A stretch of 64,000 nucleotides of DNA from Ixodes scapularis (Eukaryota; Arthropoda; Arachnida; Ixodida; Ixodidae), in assembly GCF_016920785.2 (NCBI RefSeq), contig NW_024609880.1, forward strand, positions 55,308,121 to 55,372,120. The letters are read 5' to 3'. The notes under the pieces were generated by a model, which worked only from the letters and a program-made list of their open reading frames with translations, ran no database searches and was not told where the DNA came from. This document shows, piece by piece, positions 38,333 to 50,776 of the stretch. A program made the translations under genes and the position numbers. How positions within the stretch are numbered: the stretch's first letter is position 1; the number at the start of each line of letters is the position of its first letter.

Positions 38333-41300
38333 GAAAAAAAAAAAAATTATGCACCACACCGAGAAGTATGTTATGAGGAGGATAATGTTTCACGCAATCT
38401 ATTCTTATTTAAATTTGCAATGCAAACACCTTGTTCTGTGAAAAACAAATTATGCACCACATCGAGAAGTATGTTATGAGGAGGATAATGTTTCACGCAA
38501 TCTATTCTTATTTAAATTTTCGATGCAAACACCTTGTTCTGTGAAAAAAAAAATCATGCACCACACCGAGAAGTATGTTATGAGGAGGATAATGTTTCAC
38601 GCAATCTATTCTTATTTAAATTTTCGATGCAAACACCTTGTTCTGTGAAAAAAAAAATTATGCACCACACCGAGAAGTATGTTATGAGGAGGATAATGTT
38701 TCACGCAATCTATTCTTATTTAAATTTTCGATGCAAACACCTTGTTCTGTGAAAAAAAAATTATGCACCACACCGAGAAGTATGTTATGAGGAGGATAAT
38801 GTTTCACGCAATCTATTCTTATTTAAATTTTCGATGCAAACACCTTGTTCTGTGAAAAAAAAAATTATGCACCACACCGAGAAGTATGTTATGAGGAGGA
38901 TAATGTTTCACGCAATCTATTCTTATTTAAATTTTCGATGCAAACACCTTGTTCTGTGAAAAAAAAAATTATGCACCACACCGAGAAGTATGTTATGAGG
39001 AGGATAATGTTTCACGCAATCTATTCTTATTTAAATTTTCGATGCAGACACCTTGTTCTGTGAAAAAAAAATTATGCACCACACCGAGTAGTATGTTATG
39101 AGGAGGATAATGTTTCACGCAATCTATTCTTATTTAAATTTTCGATGCAAACACCTTGTTCTGTGAAAAAAAAATTATGCACCACACCGAGAAGTATGTT
39201 ATGAGGAGGATAATGTTTCACGCAATCTATTCTTATTTAAATTTTCGATGCAAACACCTTGTTCTGTGAAAAAAAATAAAAATTATGCACCACACCGAGA
39301 AGTATGTTATGAGGAGGATAATGTTTCACGCAATCTATTCTTATTTAAATTTTCGATGCAAACACCTTGTTCTGTGAAAAAAAAATTATGCACCACACCG
39401 AGAAGTATGTTATGAGGAGGATAATGTTTCACGCAATCTATTCTTATTTAAATTTTCAATGCAAACACCTTGTTCTGTGAAAAAAAAATTATGCACCACA
39501 CCGAGAAGTATGTTATGAGGAGGATAATGTTTCACGCAATCTATTCTTATTTAAATTTTCGATGCAAACACCTTGTTCTGCAAAAAAAAAATTATGCACC
39601 ACACCGAGAAGTATGTTATGAGGAGGATAATGTTTCACGCAATCTATTCTTATTTAAATTTACGATGCAAACACCTTGTTCTGTGAAAAAAAAATTATGC
39701 ACCACACCGAGAAGTATGTTATGAGGAGGATAATGTTTCACGCAATCTATTCTTATTTAAAATTTCCATGCAAACACCTTGTTCTGTGAAAAAAAAATGC
39801 ACCACACCGAGAAGTATGTTATGAGGAGGATAATGTTTCACGCAATCTATTCTTATTTAAATTTTCGATGCAAACACCTTGTTCTGTGAAAAAAAAAAAA
39901 AAAATTATGCACCACACCGAGAAGTATGTTATGAGGAGGATAATGTTTCACGCAATCTATTCTTATTTAAATTTTCGATGCAAACACCTTGTTCTGTGAA
40001 AAAAAAAATAAAAATTATGCACCACACCGAGAAGTATGTTATGAGGAGGATAATGTTTCACGCAATCTATTCTTATTTAAATTTTCGATGCAAACACCTT
40101 GTTCTGTGAAAAAAAAAAATATGCACCACACCGAGAAGTATGTTATGAGGAGGATAATGTTTCACGCAATCTATTCTTATTTTAATTTTCGATGCAAACA
40201 CCTTGTTCTGTGAAAAAAAAATTATGCACCACACCGAGAAGTATGTTATGAGGAGGATAATGTTTCACGCAATCTATTCTTATTAAAATTTTCGATGCAA
40301 ACACCTTGTTCTGTGAAAAAAAAAATTATGCACCACACCGAGAAGTATGTTATGAGGAGGATAATGTTTCACGCAATCTATTCTTATTTAAATTTTCGAT
40401 GCAAACACCTTGTTCTGTGAAAAAAAAATTATGCACCACACCGAGAAGTATGTTATGAGGAGGATAATGTTTCACGCAATCTATTCTTATTTAAATTTTC
40501 AATGCAAACACCTTGTTCTGTGAAAAAAAAATTATGCACCACACCGAGAAGTATGTTATGAGGAGGATAATGTTTCACGCAATATATTCTTATTTAAATT
40601 TTCGATGCAAACACCTTGTTCTGTGAAAAAAAATTATGCACCACACCGAGAAGTATGTTATGAGGAGGATAATGTTTCACGCAATCTATTCTTATTTAAA
40701 TTTTCGATGCAAACACCTTGTTCTGTAAAAAAAAAAATTATGCACCACACCGAGAAGTATGTTATGAGGAGGATAATGTTTCACGCAATCTATTCTTATT
40801 TCAATTTTCGATGCAAACACCTTGTTCTGTGAAAAAAAATTATGCACCACACCGAGAAGTATGTTATGAGGAGGATAATGTTTCACGCAATCTATTCTTA
40901 TTTAAATTTTCGATGCAAACACCTTGTTCTGTGAAAAAAAATATTATGCACCACACCGAGAAGTATGTTATGAGGAGGATAATGTTTCACGCAATCTATT
41001 CTTATTTAAATTTTCGATGCAAACACCTTGTTCTGTGAAAAAAAAAATTATGCACCACACCGAGAAGTATGTTATGAGGAGGATAATGTTTCACGCAATC
41101 TATTCTTATTTAAATTTTCGATGCAGACACCTTGTTCTGCAAAAAAAAAAAATTATGCACCACACCGAGAAGTATGTTATGAGGAGGATAATGTTTCACG
41201 CAATCTATTCTTATTTAAATTTTCGATGCAAACACCTTGTTCTGCAAAAAAAAAATTATGCACCACACCGAGAAGTATGTTATGAGGAGGATAATGTTTC

Positions 41301-44284
41301 ACGCAATCTATTCTTATTTAAATTTTCGATGCAAACACCTTGTTCTGTGAAAAAAAAAAATTATGCACCACACCGAGAAGTATGTTATGAGGAGGATAAT
41401 GTTTCACGCAATCTATTCTTATTTAAATCTTCGATGCAAACACCTTGTTCTGTGAAAAAAAAATTATGCACCACACCGAGAAGTATGTTATGAGGAGGAT
41501 AATGTTTCACGCAATCTATTCTTATTTAAATTTTCGATGCAGACACCTTGTTCTGCAAAAAAAAAAATTATGCACCACACCGAGAAGTATGTTATGAGGA
41601 GGATAATGTTTCACGCAATCTATTCTTATTTAAATTTTCGATGCAGACACCTTGTTCTGCAAAAAAAAAATTATGCACCACACCGAGAAGTATGTTATGA
41701 GGAGGATAATGTTTCACGCAATCTATTCTTATTTAAATCTTCGATGCAAACACCTTGTTCTGTGAAAAAAAATTATGCACCACACCGAGAAGTATGTTAT
41801 GAGGAGGATAATGTTTCACGCAATCTATTCTTATTTAAATTTTCGATGCAAACACCTTGTTCTGTGAAAAAAAAATCATGCACCACACCGAGAAGTATGT
41901 TATGAGGAGGATAATGTTTCACGCAATCTATTCTTATTTAAATTTTCGATGCAAACACCTTGTTCTGTGAAAAAAAAAATTATGCACCACACCGAGAAGT
42001 ATGTTATGAGGAGGATAATGTTTCACGCAATCTATTCTTATTTAAATTTTCGATGCAGACACCTTGTTCTGCAAAAAAAAAATTATGCACCACACCGAGA
42101 AGTATGTTATGAGGAGGATAATGTTTCACGCAATCTATTCTTATTTAAATTTTCGATGCAGACACCTTGTTCTGCAAAAAAAAAAAAAATTATGCACCAC
42201 ACCGAGAAGTATGTTATGAGGAGGATAATGTTTCACGCAATCTATTCTTATTTAAATTTTCGATGCAAACACCTTGTTCTGTGAAAAAAAAAATTATGCA
42301 CCACACCGAGAAGTATGTTATGAGGAGGATAATGTTTCACGCAATCTATTCTTATTTAAATTTTCGATGCAGACACCTTGTTCTGCAAAAAAAAAAAATT
42401 ATGCACCACACCGAGAAGTATGTTATGAGGAGGATAATGTTTCACGCAATCTATTCTTATTTAAATTTTCGATGCAGACACCTTGTTCTGCAAAAAAAAA
42501 TAAAAATTATGCACCACACCGAGAAGTATGTTATGAGGAGGATAATGTTTCACGCAATCTATTCTTATTTAAATTTTCGATGCAAACACCTTGTTCTGTG
42601 AAAAAAAAATTATGCACCACACCGAGAAGTATGTTATGAGGAGGATAATGTTTCACGCAATCTATTCTTATTTAAATTTTCAATGCAAACACCTTGTTCT
42701 GTGAAAAAAAAATTATGCACCACACCGAGAAGTATGTTATGAGGAGGATAATGTTTCACGCAATATATTCTTATTTAAATTTTCGATGCAAACACCTTGT
42801 TCTGTGAAAAAAAATTATGCACCACACCGAGAAGTATGTTATGAGGAGGATAATGTTTCACGCAATCTATTCTTATTTAAATTTTCGATGCAAACACCTT
42901 GTTCTGTAAAAAAAAAAATTATGCACCACACCGAGAAGTATGTTATGAGGAGGATAATGTTTCACGCAATCTATTCTTATTTAAATTTTCGATGCAAACA
43001 CCTTGTTCTGTGAAAAAAAATTATGCACCACACCGAGAAGTATGTTATGAGGAGGATAATGTTTCACGCAATCTATTCTTATTTAAATTTTCGATGCAAA
43101 CACCTTGTTCTGTGAAAAAAAATATTATGCACCACACCGAGAAGTATGTTATGAGGAGGATAATGTTTCACGCAATCTATTCTTATTTAAATTTTCGATG
43201 CAAACACCTTGTTCTGTGAAAAAAAAAATTATGCACCACACCGAGAAGTATGTTATGAGGAGGATAATGTTTCACGCAATCTATTCTTATTTAAATTTTC
43301 GATGCAGACACCTTGTTCTGCAAAAAAAAAAAAAAATTATGCACCACACCGAGAAGTATGTTATGAGGAGGATAATGTTTCACGCAACCTATTCTTATTT
43401 AAATTTTCGATGCAAACACCTTGTTCTGCAAAAAAAAAAAATTATGCACCACACCGAGAAGTATGTTATGAGGAGGATAATGTTTCACGCAATCTATTCT
43501 TATTTAAATTTTCGATGCAAACACCTTGTTCTGTGAAAAAAAAAATTATGCACCACACCGAGAAGTATGTTATGAGGAGGATAATGTTTCACGCAATCTA
43601 TTCTTATTTAAATCTTCGATGCAAACACCTTGTTCTGTGAAAAAAAAATTATGCACCACACCGAGAAGTATGTTATGAGGAGGATAATGTTTCACGCAAT
43701 CTATTCTTATTTAAATTTTCGATGCAGACACCTTGTTCTGCAAAAAAAAAATTATGCACCACACCGAGAAGTATGTTATGAGGAGGATAATGTTTCACGC
43801 AATCTATTCTTATTTAAATTTTCGATGCAGACACCTTGTTCTGCAAAAAAAAAAAAATTATGCACCACACCGAGAAGTATGTTATGAGGAGGATAATGTT
43901 TCACGCAATCTATTCTTATTTAAATTTTCGATGCAAACACCTTGTTCTGCAAAAAAAAAAAAATTATGCACCACACCGAGAAGTATGTTATGAGGAGGAT
44001 AATGTTTCACGCAATCTATTCTTATTTAAATTTTCGATGCAGACACCTTGTTCTGCAAAAAAAAAAAAAAAATTATGCACCACACCGAGAAGTATGTTAT
44101 GAGGAGGATAATGTTTCACGCAATCTATTCTTATTTAAATTTTCGATGCAAACACCTTGTTCTGTGAAAAAAAAAAAATATGCACCACACCGAGAAGTAT
44201 GTTATGAGGAGGATAATGTTTCACGCAATCTATTCTTATTTAAATTTTCGATGCAGACACCTTGTTCTGTGAAAAAAAAAAAAT
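38333..44284. repeat. satellite array: ~57 copies of a ~104 bp AT-rich monomer
   Basis: Monomer runs from TTATGCACCACACCGAGAAG through GTTATGAGGAGGATAATG and CGCAATCTATTCTTATTTAA to CACCTTGTTCTGTG plus an A run of 7-17. Copies are mostly over 95% identical; most length change is in the A run. Two linked variants alternate: CAAACACC with CTGTGAAA, and CAGACACC with CTGCAAAA. Reading frames within it are a by-product of monomer length and are not genes. Confidence 0.97.
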
Positions 44285-44784
44285 TCATTACTGTTGGAAA
44301 TGTGTGCTGAATCATCTGAAGCTCATAATTAGTTCTTGGACGGGGTACTCTCGAGGTTCCGACGCTGCGCATATCGTACGCAATAGTTTTGTTAGTTAAT
44401 TTGGAAATTTGCCGTAATGGATGATTAGGAAATTTAAGTGATGCCATGTACATAGTTGCTAGCTTATATTTAAAATATTCTTTGATTTGCATTTTACAGA
44501 AAAGAGGTCCAGTATGTGCATTAGTTACGATGCGAATCGTTTTTTTTTCTGCAGCAAAAACAATTTATTAACGTTAGTACTTGTCGTAGTTCCCCGAACT
44601 AGATGACACTATGATATACGAGGATTAAATAATGCATTGTAAATTAAAAGTTTTACATATAGAATACTTATGATGCTCGAAAGTTTGAGAGTAAGATTTT
44701 GAACATGTTCGTGACATATGTTCGTGAAAAATCACGCCTATGTTTTAACAGTGGTTACAAACTTAACCTCCGAGGAATTGATCA
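44285..44784. other. spacer after satellite, nothing recognised
   Basis: Half a kilobase of AT-rich sequence between the satellite and the next TIR element. No gene or repeat seen. Confidence 0.5.
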
Positions 44785-46474
44785 TTAAAGGGACCATGAA
44801 ATGATTTTAAAATCGAATTTCATCCACCGCACGTCGTAAAAGGTGTGAAAAGGAACACAAAAACACAAGACTAGGGAGCCAAAAAAAATTATTTGCTATA
44901 GAACTTTTAAAAGAAAACTGGACTCTTTTGCGACTTCTTTCCTTCGAAAGCTCTGCCTTTTCACTACGATGCATACGCAGAATCGGTGCACGTCAGCCGA
45001 ATCCACATCGCCTATTGGGTAAGAGCCTACCTCACCAGCACCGCGATCGTAAACAATAAATAGCCGGCGAATGTTTCCTAAAAGTTTTGTTAAATAATAT
45101 TCAGATCCACATTCTGTAGCATAATTAGAGATGTGTGGCGAAAATTGCCAAGTTTGATAATGCTGAGAGCCAAGCGCCATCTATCGTGTGGTAAACGAAG
45201 CAACTACTGCGCGTGCGCAGTAGGGCAGGGCCAAGTTCAGAACGGTTATTTCCTTTGGTTACCTTCCTCTCAAAACTCTGACTGACTGAACGTTTATTTT
45301 TCTACGTGTTCATCTCGCGCGTGCCGACTTCAAGCAGCAAGAAAGAAATGTACTTAAAACAAACCACGACGAACAAGAACGCTGGATCCACAAACACCCG
45401 AGAAGAGCGACAACAGCCGCGAATCCCGCGCCGACGAAACTCTCAGAATATAGGCCTAGCAGGCACTCCGACTCGGCGCAGCGTTGCTTCGTCGCAAGAC
45501 CGTCTGCCTACGACCGGCTGGCGTACTGAATGGAATATGCCCGCGCTACCCTTGTGGACCCTTCCGTATTATAGTTTGATCGCTGACCTCAATTTTAGGT
45601 TAAGAGGTGAGGTCAATCTCTTCCCCTTGTTTTCCGAGGCAGTGTTGACGAACACTCGTCGAAAAGGGACCCTCGTCTATCCTCTCCTTGTTTTGTGTGA
45701 TATAGAGCTGAAATAAACGCTGTATGGATTACCTTCGTAGCACGGTATGTACACTTTGTTATTGGTATGTCATTTTTATTCTGACAGACTGCACGTCACT
45801 GTCGAGCTGTAACAGTTCGTGGGACGTATACGTGCAATACCGGTCCAACCTTTCTTTGCCGAGTGTCGCGTCAGTATCGAGTTGCAATTGTAAAAGATCG
45901 GTCCCGAAGCGCTTACCAACAGCGCGAATACAGCACTTCATCAAACGCGCGCGTCCGCTCCGAGTGTGAACAGGTATTTACGTGGCTCTTGCTGACAGTT
46001 CAAACGTATCTTTTTTTAACGTCGGCTCGCTCCTGCATCTCCGAGACCGCGAAAAACGCCGCGGCAAATTGTTCCCATCTGCACTTCCCAACAGGCATAC
46101 CGGCGTATGGGACTAGTCCCATGCTGTCGCTGTAGCGCAACGTATCTCATTGAATTTCGTTCAGCTGCGATGCGGCGATGAGAGGCGCCGATTCAGAAAA
46201 TACGTCGGTGACATCGGCGCAGTAAAACCCACCGGCGCACCCCAACTCGCTAACGCTCCCATCTCCTACTGCAGAGAGAACTTCCGGTTCCGGAAACATC
46301 GTACGTCACGGCTTGTTTTGCGGTCAAGAAAAAGTCGATATTTCATTAATTTTTTGTGTAGAAGTTAATAAACCGAGACGAAAACGGATGCCTGTTCGGC
46401 ATTCAGTGAACATTGACGGTTTATTGTAAAAGTTATGTGGAAAAAGTAAAAAAGTCATTTCATGGTCCCTTTAA
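44785..46474. mobile_element. 1.69 kb TIR element, AAAGGGACCATGAAATGA family
   Basis: Begins TTAAAGGGACCATGAAATGA and ends TCATTTCATGGTCCCTTTAA, perfect inverse, flanked by TTAA. The interior includes a palindromic ACTGCGCGTGCGCAGT and a plus open frame (45306-45716) with no recognisable motif. Termini resemble the other AAAGGG elements here, so they may form one superfamily. Confidence 0.85.
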
Positions 46475-46613
46475 GTTTGTGGTGGCCTTACACACTGTAC
46501 CTTTCGGTTTAAAGATAATTGCATTTGTTTTACTTTAATTAATTTTTAGAGAATTGGAAGCAGTCCACCAACTAAGTTTTTCTAGGCATATATTTGCATC
46601 GTTAACTAGACTG

Positions 46614-47359
46614 TCAATGTCTTTGCCTGAAAAAAAAAATACTGGTATCATCTGCATAAATGACTAATGAGGCCTTACTTGTAATAGTAACTATATCATT
46701 TATAAATAGGTTAAACAGCAATGGCCCCAAGACACTACCTTGAGGTACTCCTGTCCGAAATGCTTTCAGCATTGAAGAATATCCGTTTATTTGAACAGTT
46801 TGATGCCGGAAGCTCAAGCAGTTTTCCACAAGAGCCAGGGAATGCCCTCGAATTCCATAAGAATAGTTTTTCTAACATAACTTTATGACTCAGCCGGTCA
46901 AAGGCTTTAGAAAAATCAATAAATATTCCTAAGGTTAGACACTTGTTTTTAATAATGTTTAAGATGATTTCTTTTTGCTGTAAAAGAGCCAGTTCAGTAG
47001 AGCGACCTTTCCGAAAACCATCTGGAAAATCTGTTAGTAGCATATTTTTTCACAAAAATTATTAAGCCTAACATGAATAACTTTCTCGAAACCCTTGGAA
47101 AAAACGGGCAATATTGAGATCGGTCTCACAGAAGCATCATATTTTTTTTTCTCAAAGCTTATTAGGCCTCACATGAAAACAGGCAATATTGAGATCGGTC
47201 TAACATATTATTTTTGTCTCCGGACTTGTGTAAGACAGACACCTTAGCTATCTGCATACCTTTAGGAAAAATACCAGTCGAGAGCGACAATTTAAAGATA
47301 TGCGATTCCAAGATGGCAGCGCCCATGCGACGGAGGGTGAAAAGATGGCACCTTTTCAA
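46614..47359 (-). mobile_element. broken non-LTR retrotransposon (reverse transcriptase fragments)
   Basis: Successive minus-strand frames give GIFPKGMQIAKVSVLHKSGD, then DGFRKGRSTELALL, IFIDFSKAFDRLSHKV, GVPQGSVLGPLLFNLFINDI and VIYADDTSIF, the RT palm motifs including YADD. Frame changes around 46840 and 47050-47160 and stops make it a pseudogene. The GVPQGSVLGP style fits Jockey/CR1-like LINEs; 5' and 3' parts are missing. Confidence 0.85.
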
Positions 47360-50300
47360 TACCTAACCGTTTTCTGTGGGTTGCCATCTTTGCTTGCTGG
47401 GCTGTGAAACGCAGTAATAGAAGTGCAGCACCAGATTGCGGCATGAACGAAAGTGTGCTGCATCTTGCGCCAGATTGCCATTTTTGCTCAGAATTGCGCC
47501 GAAATGAGCTGAAAAGTAAAACTTCAAAAAACTTTATTGGTGGTCGACTCTAATATGCAGAGAAATAGGAGGAATGTAAACTTGTACAACTATGTATTTC
47601 ACAGCGTCTCTCCTCAGAGGGTCTGTTTGGGCGGAGGCATACGGTTTAGAGTAGACGAATGCCATGATGTCGTGCTTCGACGCTGGATGGTTGGTCCCAT
47701 TGACTCGTATTGTCGGCTGCGCTTTAAATAGGGGTAAAACGAAGTATAGACATTGCTCGTCAACTGCGCTTGCTGGTTGATGCGCTGACGGGGTGTGATC
47801 GCCGACATCGTCTGTATTTCCAGATGATGTCGGCGATGTGAGGAGATAAACGTCTCGAGAAAACACTGCAAAATAATAGGATGGCGGCTACTGTCATAAG
47901 ACAGAACCAAGGTCCTGTACTCCGTATGAAATTACTTGATTAGCATGTCTGCCGCGTGACTCCGTGCCGCCTCTCCAGCGCGCTCGCGTCGCGCTTCACC
48001 GCTTTACGCCGGAGTGCTATGAGCAGCGGCTGACGGGTGAACGTTTGGGTTAGCGCGACATACGCTGGGAAATCGGATTTTGTACTATTAAAAATCCACG
48101 GTCTTTGGTCTCGATTGTATACGTTCATCTCTAATTTAAAAAGGAACATTTTAACTGGGCTGAGAAAAAAAAAAACATATTGAGGTACACCTAAGCCTGT
48201 CCTGTTTACTTGTCCTTGTTTCTGTTGCGCTATTTTATATGCTTTACCTAAGCATTCCTTACGAGTTGTAAATGCGAAAGCATGCAAGCCGCCCGTCCGC
48301 TCCCTTTTTCGTCTGCTGCGTATTTTTCGTCGCCGGTCAGCGCGTGTGCTCCCCTGGGGCTGGGCACGGCCTGGGCACGCAGCGCCGTGGGGTGAGCGGT
48401 CGTGGAAACTGACGAGCGCAGCGGCCAATGGGAGCCCCGTCGACGCGCGCCAGCCAATGGAACTGAAGGAAACTAGGTGCCGTTTTCGCTCTTCAAACTG
48501 ATGACGTCAGCCTGCTCCATGAGACTGTTAAGGCATTAAAAAAATGCAGGTTTATTTTTGAATGCGGTAGTCAAGGTTGTTCCCGTGCAGCTGCCGATCG
48601 AAAGAGCAGCGAACTTCGACTTCACTCCGGCTCCAACGCTTCGAAAGAGTAGTGTCACTTTCAAAGCACAAACGTAGGTTTTCATATTTGTGGGTGGTTG
48701 TTTTCGCAGTTTATAATATTCGAGTTCTGAATTTGGTAGGTTCATAAAACTCCTGATATTGAAATTGGTAAACCTGTTAGCGGATATGCAGTTTTTTTTT
48801 TTCTTCCTGTCATTTACAGAAATTATATTTATAGGCTAAATAAACTACCGGTTGTAAAACTGGAAGGTTAGAGAGGCTTTATCCCAACCAAAGTGTTGCT
48901 CTATGATTTATTTTTCAAACAAAACTCCTTAGTACCCATTGTAGATGGGACCTACTCTGACCAAAGCCCTATTTCTAAAAAAATAAATAAAAATAAGGTC
49001 CTGTGTTTTCTTTGTGACCTATCTATTATTGCAAAAAGGTAAGAAGTAAGATGATCCACTATCAAAGGGGAACCTTCATTCAACATCGAGGATAAACTAA
49101 TTTAGCGATGCGGTCTTTCTTTTTTTCCAAGTGATAGGTTAACAGATGTTAGCGTCAAATGGCTGCTCCAAACCAATATTTTGTCTGCTACAGAACCTTC
49201 TACGAATGGTCAAATGCCGCTTCTTTAATTGGCCGAAGGTGTTTTGAGCGTGCGCAGTAGCTCTCCCCCACGAAATGAGACGCCTCGCGTATGCGCCCAC
49301 AGTCCTGCGACAGCATTCCTCGCTTGCGAAATGAGCGGTTGGAAAGGTCTACAGATACATTAGCGAGTGTTACAAACTTTTAGTTACCGCAAGCGACTTG
49401 TCGCAGTCCAAGCGCCGTAAGCACTCGAAGCGCTACGCGTACCCTTTGAAGGAGCAGAGCCCGGAATACTTAGAATACATACTACTGGCATTAGACAGAG
49501 CGCCTTCAGCGTCCGAGAAAACGCGCGCGCATCGCTCTGCGCCCGGGGTCAGGGCTGCCGCCGACGCACCGAGATACCGGATTCGCCAAGACAGCAGAGA
49601 CGGCCGTTTCCGCTGTCCCGACGAGTTACACGGCGATAGATGGCAGTCAAGCTACAAAAGAAATCTGGAGAAAATCTGACGAACACAAGCAAATGAGCAC
49701 TTCATAGATGTATTATCTACACCTCCTGACCTTCAGATGCCTCAGTCGTTCTCTCCCTCTCGTTCATTGCTTTGGTGTAAAGGCGGAAAAGGAAAAGGAT
49801 GAAGAACTTGAGTATGCTTGTCGTTATCGCTACTGCATGCACCTGACAGCCTAACAAAGGCAAATCTATCCTTGCCAAGGACACAAGAAGTAAACGGTGC
49901 TTTTCTCATTAAGCTTGTTGAGATTGAAGAAAGTATCTGAGGAAGGTCAGCTTCAACGGCACACCGACTGCGCGCAGCGCCCCTTGCAATTTCATCCACG
50001 GCGCTGCCATCTCGAAGCGAGGAGAAAGGCGTTCGAACGGAAGACTAGCCAGTCGATCTTACTAGGGACCATAAAGAGCAGAGCTACTTCTCGAGCGAAA
50101 ATCAATCTGCGAGACGAGATCACTATGGCGCATGTCATTTCTAGCGCTCGAGATATGGGAACCGCGACTCATACCCCGCGTCCCAGCGAGTCGCGGGCCG
50201 CGTGTTTGAGACCCTTTGTCCATAGATATCAGTACGGGGGTTAAATCGGAGGTAGCTAAATGAAATCGTGGGGCTTCGCCCCAAACGCCCGCTCTGCAGT

Positions 50301-50430
50301 AAACACCAAAATGGCACTGTCCAAGAAAATCGGATGTTGAGTTGTAGATACTCTGGCTTTAAGGCCACCTGAAACGAACCCCAACACAATTTCACAAACA
50401 AGCAGGACTATAGTACTGTGGCCACCGCAA
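47360..50430. other. 3 kb with no recognisable gene
   Basis: Contains a short inverted repeat (CGCCGACATC..GATGTCGGCG, 47800-47836) and GC-rich patches at 48250-48460 and 49500-49640. Open frames lack motifs and splice-consistent neighbours. Nothing called. Confidence 0.4.
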
Positions 50431-50431
50431 C

Positions 50432-50437
50432 TTTAAT
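50432..50437 (-). terminator. candidate poly(A) signal ATTAAA of the mucin/SEA gene
   Basis: ATTAAA on the minus strand, 135 bp after the TAG at 50574-50572. It is the common variant hexamer; no canonical AATAAA was seen in between. Confidence 0.4.
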
Positions 50438-50571
50438 GAAAAAAGTTCCAGCCATCATCTCATGCAAGTGTGTAAAATATATATATGTATAAAGGTTCAT
50501 ATGTAGCACAACAATGGTCGTAACGCGTAAAAGGAAAGAAAAGAAAAAGAAAGAAAAAAACATTGCGACTT

Positions 50572-50776
50572 CTAGCTTAATATCGGGGAGGTGTTCCGGA
50601 GGATTTCAGATCCCGCCACCTTTGTTGGCACCGAAAAATGGTTCGGCGAGATCGCTGGGCCCGGAGATGGAAAGGGTGAACTTGAATCCAGTCTCAGCTC
50701 GTAGAATTTCCTGTTCCTCTTTTTTGACGGCTCAATGATGAGCATTCGACACACCATGTTGGACTTGTGAATTTGT
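50572..50776 (-). CDS. mucin/SEA gene exon 9: cytoplasmic tail
   Basis: Residues 515-582: RQIHKSNMVCRMLIIEPSKK, then RNRKFYELRLDSSSPFPSPG, ending at TAG. Acceptor ACCTGTTTCAG. Basic near the membrane, Pro/Ser-rich after; one YELR could be a sorting-type tyrosine motif (inference). Confidence 0.72.

Noticed and set aside
38333..44310. Many overlapping open frames (up to 189 codons) in the satellite
   Set aside because: They are the same ~104 bp unit read in shifting frames; A-run length changes the frame at random and there is no start context, domain or splice signal.
45306..45716. 136-codon plus frame inside the 1.69 kb TIR element
   Set aside because: No recognisable domain; probably chance within GC-richer interior.
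47534..47866. Minus frame of 110 codons in the gene-poor stretch
   Set aside because: No motif, no poly(A) or splice context; overlaps a short inverted repeat.
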